A stretch of DNA of 64,000 nt from Eshraghiella sp051880035 (lineage in GTDB: Bacteria > Bacillota > Clostridia > Lachnospirales > Lachnospiraceae). The stretch spans positions 3,996 through 67,995 of the forward strand of contig JBJENE010000017.1 of NCBI GenBank assembly GCA_051880035.1, read 5' to 3'. Made by a program: the position numbers and the translations under genes. This document shows positions 17,211 to 23,843 of the stretch, piece after piece (position 1 is the stretch's first letter; each line of letters starts with the position of its first letter). Under the pieces are notes generated by a model. The model worked only from the letters and a program-made list of their open reading frames with translations, was not told the DNA's origin and did not search any database.

Positions 17211-18333
17211 TCTCTTTGACTGACAGCTTTTCCATTCTTTTGGTATACATAAACATAATCGTTTCGTATAAAACCAGAAATGCGGCTAAAGCAATTAACA
17301 TTGCCTTTATATTAAAATGATACTCAGGTACACCTTCCATATCTTTGAAGACGACAGTTACCATTATTTTCAACAACACATACTGGTAAACCGTTCCTAT
17401 AGGAAAACCAAGATATGCCCACGGGCGATAGCCGCTCAGTACCGCTTTGGCGCATTCTTTTGAACTGTAACCAAAAACCTTCATCATGATAATTGTTTTT
17501 CTGTTTGCTTTGATAACGGAAGTAATAGCAATAAACATAGTCACCACGGCAAGAATAATGCCGATTGCCATTATCATGACCCCCATCATTCTGCTTGCAA
17601 GTTCGTCCATGTCGGCAGACATTTGTGTCATTGCGGCAAAACAGAATACTGCAAATGTAATAAAAAATATAAGAGATTTTTTCTGTCTTACATTGCTTTT
17701 TTGGAGTTCACGCAAAAAGGACATATCCGTATCTTTTTTGGCAGTAACAACTTTTTGTGTGGATTCTTCTCTTATAAGCCGTAACGCAGGCACCTTTAAT
17801 TTATAAAAGCTGTACAAAACTGCCAGCAGTGAAAAAAATACCGCAGGAACCAAAACAAGCAAAATAAATAATTGCGGGTGAAAAGTTATCGGAATATTCG
17901 GCAGATACCCGTCCTTATTCTGTATTTCATACAGTTTGGGCATAATTAAATGTGCCCCCAGATACCCGAGAGCGGTTCCGATTAATACGGGAAGTCCGAA
18001 CACCCAAAAATTTCCGGCCACGGATAATCTGCTATATCCCAGTGCCTTCATGATGCCAATCTGCTTTTGATGTGTATCAATATAATGCCCGATATAGAAA
18101 CAAAGCAGGACAACGGTAGTCAGCAAGAGACATCCCCCTGACAATCCGCTTACCACTTTTGCGGTGACGCACTGGGCATCAAAAAATATTTTTGACATAT
18201 CGTTTGCAACTATATTTTCGACAGATATAAGGTCCAGATAATAATTTAAAAACATTGCGCAAACAATGACGGCACAGAAGCTTACGATTGATATGCCGAT
18301 CATTTTGAACATATCCTTTATACTTACAATCAT
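17197..18333 (-). CDS. FtsX-family ABC permease
   Basis: A 378-residue permease with four membrane helices in the MacB/FtsX arrangement plus an extra N-terminal helix. The FtsX signature region LGYLGAHLIMP and the motif RKTIIMMKVFGYSSKECAKAVL are seen. It pairs with the ATPase encoded directly upstream (TetR-ATPase-permease operon). Two adjacent ATG codons (18336 and 18333) follow GGAGG; the second has the better spacing. Such systems often export peptides or resist membrane stress; substrate unknown. Confidence 0.82.
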   Translation of the reverse strand: MIVSIKDMFKMIGISIVSFCAVIVCAMFLNYYLDLISVENIVANDMSKIFFDAQCVTAKVVSGLSGGCLLLTTVVLLCFYIGHYIDTHQKQIGIMKALGYSRLSVAGNFWVFGLPVLIGTALGYLGAHLIMPKLYEIQNKDGYLPNIPITFHPQLFILLVLVPAVFFSLLAVLYSFYKLKVPALRLIREESTQKVVTAKKDTDMSFLRELQKSNVRQKKSLIFFITFAVFCFAAMTQMSADMDELASRMMGVMIMAIGIILAVVTMFIAITSVIKANRKTIIMMKVFGYSSKECAKAVLSGYRPWAYLGFPIGTVYQYVLLKIMVTVVFKDMEGVPEYHFNIKAMLIALAAFLVLYETIMFMYTKRMEKLSVKEIMLD

Positions 18334-18343
18334 CATCTGCCTC

Positions 18344-19036
18344 CTACCATGCAATTTCATATGCGGACTTAGGATTATCATTATGATACTCTTCGACGAT
18401 TCTTCCGCTGTTCATGCACACGACCGTGTCGGCCATTTCTGCTATATTCCGGTTATGGGTTACCATTACCATGGTAAATCCCATTTCTTTTTGCAGCTTA
18501 CAAATCAATTCCAACACCATTCTTCCGGTTGCTTCATCAAGTGCACCTGTAGGTTCATCCAGAAACAGAACCCTGGGCTGTTTTGCCAGTGCTCTTGCAA
18601 CCGACACACGCTGTTGCTCCCCACCGCTTAATTCATGAGGATATTTTTTTATCTTATCCGCAAGCCCTACCGCTTCAATTAATTTCCGGTAATCTTTATT
18701 TCCGGCCAGATTGGCTCCCATCTTCACATTTTTATCCACATTCAGATTGGGCAAAAGAAAATACTGCTGAAAAACATATCCTATCGTATTTTTCCTGAAA
18801 ACAGTAATTTCATTATCACTCATTCCGCAAATATTTTTATTATCATAAAATATACATCCGTCATCTGCAGGTTCAAGTCCTGAAATCACATTCAAAAGTG
18901 TGGATTTACCGGAACCGGATGCTCCTAACAGCACCATAAAATCTCCGTCGTTAATGTCCAATGAAATACCTTTTAGCACCTCATTTCTGCTTTCGCCGGT
19001 TCCGTAAGATTTATGCAGATTCTCAATTTTTATCAT
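18344..19036 (-). CDS. MacB/LolD-type ABC ATPase
   Basis: A 230-residue ATPase: Walker A GASGSGKST, signature LSGGEQQRVSVARAL, Walker B VLFLDEPTGALD. The start MIKIENLHKSYG at 19036 follows AGAGGAG and overlaps the end of the TetR gene by 14 bases. It works with the FtsX-type permease encoded next. Typical length and motifs of the 3.A.1.122-like group. Confidence 0.88.
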   Translation of the reverse strand: MIKIENLHKSYGTGESRNEVLKGISLDINDGDFMVLLGASGSGKSTLLNVISGLEPADDGCIFYDNKNICGMSDNEITVFRKNTIGYVFQQYFLLPNLNVDKNVKMGANLAGNKDYRKLIEAVGLADKIKKYPHELSGGEQQRVSVARALAKQPRVLFLDEPTGALDEATGRMVLELICKLQKEMGFTMVMVTHNRNIAEMADTVVCMNSGRIVEEYHNDNPKSAYEIAW

Positions 19037-19610
19037 CTGTATTCTCCTCTTTTGCAAGAAGCATTAATCCTTTAAATACCTCTGTTAATCTCTCGCCTAT
19101 TTCTTCCGTTGTATAACTGCACAGCCCGGTGGCAAACATGGTTGCTATGCCATGGGTATAGGTCCATAAATGCTGATAGATTTTTTCTGCCACATCTCTT
19201 TCCAGTGAATAAGGTTCCTGCACCGACTTTAATATCCTGTCGTAATTGTCATCTATAAAAGGTAAAACAGCGGATACGCCCATTGAACCGCTTGCAGCCC
19301 GCATAAACAGAAGCTGAAACAGCCTTGGCTGTTCAATGGCAAAACAGATATATGCAATACCCACGCCTTTAAATGCAGGCCGGTTTTTCAGCCCTTCTTC
19401 CACATATTCTCCGTATAATTCCTTTGATTTGGCAATTACTGCTTCTTTGACCTCATCCATGCTTTCAAAAACCGTAAATATAGGTCTTGCCGAACTGCCT
19501 AAGCAGTTTCCCAGTTCCCTTGCCGTGACTGCCTCAATCCCCTGCGATTTGGTAATGGAGAATGCCATATCAATAATTTCTTCTTTGGTAAATTTAGCTT
19601 TTGGCGGCAT
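19023..19610 (-). CDS. TetR/AcrR-family regulator
   Basis: A 195-residue regulator. N-terminal HTH: SQGIEAVTARELGNCLGSSARPIF; ligand domain with LFMRAASGSMG and CSYTTEEIGERLTEVF. It is the first gene of an operon with the ABC ATPase and permease, and is probably their repressor. It resembles the TetR at 15649-16272 through its length, so the two arose by duplication. Two TAAAAC-N4-GTTTTA sites lie 13-43 bases upstream of the start. Confidence 0.88.
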   Translation of the reverse strand: MPPKAKFTKEEIIDMAFSITKSQGIEAVTARELGNCLGSSARPIFTVFESMDEVKEAVIAKSKELYGEYVEEGLKNRPAFKGVGIAYICFAIEQPRLFQLLFMRAASGSMGVSAVLPFIDDNYDRILKSVQEPYSLERDVAEKIYQHLWTYTHGIATMFATGLCSYTTEEIGERLTEVFKGLMLLAKEENTDDKN

Positions 19611-19623
19611 ATAAGCTCCTTTC

Positions 19624-19653
19624 TAAAACATATGTTTTAAAACGATAGTTTTA
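19624..19653. promoter_or_regulatory. Paired TAAAAC-N4-GTTTTA operator
   Basis: TAAAACATATGTTTTA (19624-19639) is a perfect 16-base palindrome. TAAAACGATAGTTTTA (19638-19653) repeats the same arms, overlapping it by two bases. The arrangement of two sites 14 bases apart equals that at 16293-16318, as expected for operators of two paralogous TetR proteins that diverged in specificity. Confidence 0.7.
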
Positions 19654-19781
19654 TTATAATTCATTGTAACAGCCGCGTCAAGTAAAATGAGGAGTACTCT
19701 TTCGGTTACTTGCCCACTACACTTATTGTCTGTAGACTTTTTGTATGATAAAACAGAGGATATTTATGGAGGTTATCAACT

Positions 19782-20033
19782 ATGGATATTTTAAATGTAT
19801 TTGGAACTAATTTAAGAAAATTTAGAAACGAACTCGGTATATCACAAGAGAAATTTGCTGAAATGTGTGGCTTACATAGAACTTATATTTCCGATATCGA
19901 GCGTTTTCAAAGAAGTATTTCTTTAGAGAATATTCAAAAAATAGCTGATGCACTTAACATTGAAACATACAAACTTTTTTTAGAAGAAAACAGAGGAGGA
20001 GAAAAAAATGACACAACAAAGAAATCGAGCTGA
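19782..20033 (+). CDS. Restriction-modification controller (C) protein
   Basis: An 83-residue XRE/C-protein: FGTNLRKFRNELGISQEKFAEMCGLHRTYISDIERFQRS matches the controller proteins that time restriction enzyme expression. GGAGG lies nine bases before the ATG. The gene overlaps the endonuclease gene by 26 bases, the standard C-R arrangement. A GTCT-N2-AGAC element at 19728-19737 and the flanking CTACA...TGTAG repeat in the promoter region may be its C-box. The C-terminal tail (GGEKNDTTKKSS) is encoded by the overlap region. Confidence 0.85.
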   Translation: MDILNVFGTNLRKFRNELGISQEKFAEMCGLHRTYISDIERFQRSISLENIQKIADALNIETYKLFLEENRGGEKNDTTKKSS

Positions 20034-20859
20034 AGGTTGGAAACATGCAAAACTTTCAGGACATAAAAACGAAGCCTTAGTAAAGTCTCTTATAGATAAT
20101 GATCCAAAATATGCACATGATTTATTAGCTCGCTTAGGCGCCTCAACAAAGACTATCAAAGAAACCTCCATTGGCGGTCTTCACGAAACAGATGTCGAAA
20201 GCATTATTTCGGGAGCGAGAAAAACAAAATCAAAAACAGATTTAAAAATCTTTTATACAGATGGTAGTTACAATAATATTTCCATCAAAAAAAGTCTCGG
20301 TGGTCAAGTATATTTTGTCCGTGCAGGTCTTTTTTTTGAGTGCTATGAAAGACAATTTAACAAGGTTATTCCATCAGATGTTAAAAGAGCCATTTCACTT
20401 TTCTGGGCCTCTGCCGATGATGCCATAGAGATAATTGAGAAATATGCAGACAAAACAAAAGTTAGTGAATATAATTTACAAATAAGACACACAAGCTTAA
20501 ATGCTGAAACATTAAAGAATTATGATATCTCTCTTTATAATGCTATGCTTCAGTGGTTTAAAGATAATGCCTATGAAATTGCATTTTTGTCATTTGCTTC
20601 CGGTGCTGCAAAAAATAAATCTGAATGGTCAGACCATGTGTGGTACATAAATCTTCTTAATGAAAACAATACAGATGACATATTTGAAATAAATGAAATC
20701 TGCGATGCTGCCAGCCAATGTGCTGATACAGAAACATATTATGGAGATTCAAACGGCGGAACAACCATTCAACTCCCGTTTGGTTTTGTCCAGTGGCATC
20801 AGCGTCAATTACAATTCCACCACAATTATGATAAAGTTAGAAGATTAATGGGAATATAG
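20008..20859 (+). CDS. Type II restriction endonuclease (putative)
   Basis: A 283-residue protein with GGAGGAG well placed before its ATG. I do not recognise the specificity. A possible PD-(D/E)XK-type core is seen as KSKTDLKIFY...NNISIKKS (residues about 71-95). Its place between a controller gene and two m5C methyltransferase genes makes it the cognate endonuclease. Low GC compared with flanking genes suggests transfer. The presence of two C5 methyltransferases suggests an asymmetric site with a cytosine methylated on each strand, but the sequence alone does not show this. Confidence 0.72.
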   Translation: MTQQRNRAEGWKHAKLSGHKNEALVKSLIDNDPKYAHDLLARLGASTKTIKETSIGGLHETDVESIISGARKTKSKTDLKIFYTDGSYNNISIKKSLGGQVYFVRAGLFFECYERQFNKVIPSDVKRAISLFWASADDAIEIIEKYADKTKVSEYNLQIRHTSLNAETLKNYDISLYNAMLQWFKDNAYEIAFLSFASGAAKNKSEWSDHVWYINLLNENNTDDIFEINEICDAASQCADTETYYGDSNGGTTIQLPFGFVQWHQRQLQFHHNYDKVRRLMGI

Positions 20860-20877
20860 AATATGAAAAAGTTCAAC

Positions 20878-20911
20878 AAGCCCACCACCACATTGATTGT
20901 GGTGATGGGCT
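20878..20911. terminator. Bidirectional terminator between R and M genes
   Basis: AAGCCCACCACCAC and GTGGTGATGGGCTT form a 14-base-pair stem (one mismatch) with a 7-base loop, ended by TATTT on the plus strand, between the convergent endonuclease and methyltransferase genes. Confidence 0.85.
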
Positions 20912-20916
20912 TATTT

Positions 20917-22005
20917 CTATTCATCAGTTTTTTTTTCTTCAAACGCCTTCAACATCTGCTTAGCGACTGCTACCGAAAGCAATGGTGGAACAGCATTTCC
21001 TATCTCTAGTCGCTTCATTCCATCTGCCCCAAAAAATTGATAATCATCTGGAAAGCTCTGTAATCTTGCGCCTTCCCTAATTGACATAGCTCTCGAATCA
21101 CGCGGATGAATACATCTAGACGATGATGGACAAGCAAAATTTCTTGTAATTGTCGTGGATGGTTTTTCCCACCAAAGTTTTGCATATGTATTTCCATATC
21201 CACTCTTTGGTCTTATTTCTTCAGGTAAGTCATCCTTACTCTGACCATCTTTAAGTGCTTCCATAATTCTTATTAAGTGCTCTCCATTTTTAGGTGCCGA
21301 ATGCTCCGTGAGTGTACCTGTTGAGTTTCTTCTTACCCATTTCAAAAAATCATTGTCTGCATCTTTATCGTATACATTACTTGACTGAGAACTCTTTAAC
21401 ACTGGTAAGTCACCTATTGCATCCTTGAGAGTTACATACGGCTTAAGTCCCTCCCCATGCGTTGCCTCTGGATATTCGTAATTATTTTCATCCAAAAATC
21501 CAACAAGAATTACTCGCTCTCTCTGCTGTGGTACTCCATAATCCACGGCATTAAGCACTTTGTACTTAAGTTTATATCCTAGCTCCTCAAATTCTCTTTG
21601 AACATTTGCAAACAATTTCCCTTTATCCATACTAAGAATACCTGTAACATTTTCAAAAACAAAAGCCTTTGGTTTAATTACACTAAGAACTCTTTTATAT
21701 TGCATAAACAGGTTTGCTCGTGCATCCATTTGACGCTTTCCCAATGTAGAATAAGACTGACAAGGAGGTCCACCAACTACAATATCTATAACATTATCCC
21801 CGATTGCTTCTTTTATTACTTCTTCTGTCAAATCATTAATATCACAATTTATCATGTTTACATCGGGATAATTTAAGCTATATGCTTTAGAAATATCCTT
21901 TTCAATTTCGTTTGCCATAATTATTTCAAACTCATCCAGTTGCGAAAATCCGTAACTCAGCCCTCCAACCCCGGCAAATAATTCAACAATTTTATATTTG
22001 CTCAC
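20917..22005 (-). CDS. DNA cytosine-5 methyltransferase
   Basis: A 362-residue m5C methyltransferase. Motif I is VELFAGVGGLSYGF (about 7-20), motif IV GGPPCQSYST with the catalytic Cys, motif VI ENV, motif VIII QQRERV, motif IX/X REGARLQSFPDDY and EIGNAVPPLL. The target recognition domain between VIII and IX is about 100 residues. It protects host DNA from the endonuclease encoded convergently. It lies 12 bases downstream of a second m5C methyltransferase, presumably co-transcribed. Confidence 0.92.
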   Translation of the reverse strand: MSKYKIVELFAGVGGLSYGFSQLDEFEIIMANEIEKDISKAYSLNYPDVNMINCDINDLTEEVIKEAIGDNVIDIVVGGPPCQSYSTLGKRQMDARANLFMQYKRVLSVIKPKAFVFENVTGILSMDKGKLFANVQREFEELGYKLKYKVLNAVDYGVPQQRERVILVGFLDENNYEYPEATHGEGLKPYVTLKDAIGDLPVLKSSQSSNVYDKDADNDFLKWVRRNSTGTLTEHSAPKNGEHLIRIMEALKDGQSKDDLPEEIRPKSGYGNTYAKLWWEKPSTTITRNFACPSSSRCIHPRDSRAMSIREGARLQSFPDDYQFFGADGMKRLEIGNAVPPLLSVAVAKQMLKAFEEKKTDE

Positions 22006-22017
22006 TTTACTCGCTCC

Positions 22018-22935
22018 TTAATCAAATGTTTTTACAATATTTTGCGCAATCCTATATACAACCGGAACTGCAACTGAGTTTCCAATCTGCTTATATACTT
22101 GCTTCTCATTTGTCTCCGGTAAAATATAATCTTCCGGAAACCCTTGCATTCTTGCACATTCTCGCGGTGTCATTAATCTGACAGAATAATCATCATAGAA
22201 AAATGGAATTCTCTCAAACCTACTACCCATAGCAGCCAAAAGTGTTGGACAAATGCCTTCTCTACTTCTTGACAATCCCCAGTCTGTAAATCTGTAAACC
22301 CTATTTCTCTCAGTCATATATTCCATCATTTTATCCCACATACGATGACCATCCAAATAATATTTATCATCTTGGCGTTCTTTATCATATAAATCAAAGG
22401 CAGTTCTGGTTAACGGAATCATCCCTGGATATTTGAATTTTGCTAAATTCTTTTTGAATCTAAATGCAACAATATATATTCGATTTCTTTGCTGCGGGAG
22501 ATTACCATATTCTTTGACATTCATCACTTGAAAAAGAACATTATATCCCAATTCTTCAAGCATCGCTTTTATTATATTAAATGTATTACCTTCATCATGT
22601 TTCAATAAATTAGCTACATTCTCTAAAAATACCACTCTAGGCTTAATATCCTTAACAACTCTAACAACTTCAAAAAACAAGTTTCCTCGAGGGTCATCAA
22701 AGCCTTTCAATAATCCGACTGAAGAAAAAGCCTGACAAGGAAATCCTGCTGTTAATATATCAAATTGAGGAATATCCTTTGTTGACACATTTTTTATATC
22801 GTCTTCAACAAGATAATCTTCTCCAAAATTAAGTCTATATGTTTTACACGCATATTTGTCTATCTCATTCGCCCATACAACCTGACATCCGGCCTGCTCA
22901 AATGCTAAATCAATACCCCCAATACCGGCAAACAT
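22018..22935 (-). CDS. DNA cytosine-5 methyltransferase (second copy)
   Basis: An m5C methyltransferase of 305 residues as started at ATG 22935: MFAGIGGIDLAFEQAG (motif I), AGFPCQAFSS (motif IV, catalytic Cys), ENVANLL (VI), QQRNRIYIVAF (VIII), RECARMQGFP and QIGNSVAVPVV (IX/X). Homologues normally have six or more residues before FAGIGG, the first beta strand. The frame is open upstream for about 14 codons, reading KIKVGS directly before MFAG, but holds no ATG, GTG or TTG. GGAGG stands upstream, about ten bases before an ATA codon. Either an unusual start codon is used or strand one is cut short. It differs clearly from the neighbouring methyltransferase and is likely for the other strand of the site. 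Confidence 0.87.
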   Translation of the reverse strand: MFAGIGGIDLAFEQAGCQVVWANEIDKYACKTYRLNFGEDYLVEDDIKNVSTKDIPQFDILTAGFPCQAFSSVGLLKGFDDPRGNLFFEVVRVVKDIKPRVVFLENVANLLKHDEGNTFNIIKAMLEELGYNVLFQVMNVKEYGNLPQQRNRIYIVAFRFKKNLAKFKYPGMIPLTRTAFDLYDKERQDDKYYLDGHRMWDKMMEYMTERNRVYRFTDWGLSRSREGICPTLLAAMGSRFERIPFFYDDYSVRLMTPRECARMQGFPEDYILPETNEKQVYKQIGNSVAVPVVYRIAQNIVKTFD

Positions 22936-22964
22936 ACTACCAACTTTAATTTTACTTCCTATAC

Positions 22965-23210
22965 CTATTTCGCCTCCTTATTAACAAATTCCATATAAAG
23001 GGTTGCAGCTCTTTTTAATTGTGATTTGATATATAACGACATTTCATCATATAATTCCATCTCAACTAAAATAGCAACAGTATCATCATCAATAACATCT
23101 CTTTCTGTCAATCTATTTATTCTTTTACATCTAGAAATTACATCATTTGCAGAACGAATTGACATTCTTTTTTCATTCTGCAACCACTGTTTAAAAACAA
23201 TATAATCCAT
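22965..23210 (-). CDS. Small protein of unknown function in R-M operon
   Basis: An 81-residue protein starting MDYIVFKQWLQNEK, mostly helical, with SIRSANDVISRCKRINRL resembling the SAM-like N-terminal core-binding fold of tyrosine recombinases but no catalytic domain. GGAGTG precedes its start. It is the first gene of the methyltransferase operon; its stop lies inside the translation start region of the second methyltransferase. Its promoter has 15-base direct repeats (23250-23285). It may regulate methyltransferase expression, but this is a guess from position. Confidence 0.6.
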   Translation of the reverse strand: MDYIVFKQWLQNEKRMSIRSANDVISRCKRINRLTERDVIDDDTVAILVEMELYDEMSLYIKSQLKRAATLYMEFVNKEAK

Positions 23211-23240
23211 TGCGACACACTCCTTTTCAAAAGCAAATTC

Positions 23241-23285
23241 ATTATACTATGTCAATGCCAATTACGTCAACGTCAATTGTGTCAA
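23241..23285 (-). promoter_or_regulatory. Methyltransferase operon promoter with 15-base direct repeats
   Basis: Reading the minus strand, TTGAC-type hexamers occur at 23285, 23276, 23270, 23261 (TTGGCA) and 23255, giving a 15-base period of two hexamers each. The hexamer at 23270-23265 is the -35 box, 18 bases before TATAAT at 23246-23241. The repeats probably bind a regulator that covers the promoter. Confidence 0.6.
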
Positions 23286-23322
23286 TGTATATTTAATTCA
23301 ATTATTGCTATAATTCCATTAA

Positions 23323-23351
23323 TTGACACTTATTTTCTGCTATGATATCAT
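23323..23351 (+). promoter_or_regulatory. Promoter of the zinc-ribbon protein gene
   Basis: TTGACA (23323-23328), 17 bases, TATCAT (23346-23351), followed by CGGAGG and the ATG at 23383. Confidence 0.7.
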
Positions 23352-23382
23352 TAATATATATACAAAACGGAGGAATGAATTT

Positions 23383-23784
23383 ATGAATGGACTTTTTCGT
23401 ATTAAATGCCCGCAGTGTGGTAATGTTTTGGACATTAACGGTCCTACACCATGTCCGGGATGCGGTACACAGCTTGCACCATTTGGTGCTTCACTTAAAG
23501 TTTATCGTATGGGAAGCCCTATCGGTGTTGCAGCAGGATACGGTGTTTACATTAATGACATGCCATGGGGACACATTGCCAACAAGGAGACGGTTACATA
23601 TACCCTTCCTTACGGCACATACAATATTCATATGACATGCGGAATGACAAGAAAATGCCAGGATCTCTCAGTTACACTTACACCGGAAGCTCCTGCAGGA
23701 TTTGTAAAAGCTCATATTAAGCCGGGCTTCTGGACTAATTGCATAGTAATTGAACCGTCAAATCCGGCTGAAATGCCGGAATAA
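23383..23784 (+). CDS. Zinc-ribbon protein of unknown function
   Basis: A 133-residue protein. Two CXXC pairs at the start (CPQCGNVLDI and CPGCGTQL) form one zinc ribbon. The remaining 95 residues look all-beta, with GVYINDMPWGHIANKETVTYTLPYGTYNIHM, similar in style to PEGA or surface-exposed beta domains. Start at ATG 23383 after CGGAGG, with a good promoter, and a strong terminator after the stop, so it is a single-gene unit. No function is recognised. It flanks the restriction island. Confidence 0.75.
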   Translation: MNGLFRIKCPQCGNVLDINGPTPCPGCGTQLAPFGASLKVYRMGSPIGVAAGYGVYINDMPWGHIANKETVTYTLPYGTYNIHMTCGMTRKCQDLSVTLTPEAPAGFVKAHIKPGFWTNCIVIEPSNPAEMPE

Positions 23785-23787
23785 TTT

Positions 23788-23840
23788 AAATCCCCGGATT
23801 ATGCAGAAAGTTGGTACCTGCATTCTCCGGGGGATTTTTT
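23788..23840. terminator. Bidirectional intrinsic terminator
   Basis: AAATCCCCGGA...ATGCAG pairs with CTGCAT...TCCGGGGGATTT, followed by a T-run, between the zinc-ribbon gene and the convergent sigma-factor gene. Confidence 0.85.
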
Positions 23841-23843
23841 GGC

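Noticed and set aside
22965..23210. Integrase for the restriction island
   Set aside because: Only a short SAM-like helical pattern is present; no catalytic Arg-His-Arg-Tyr domain.
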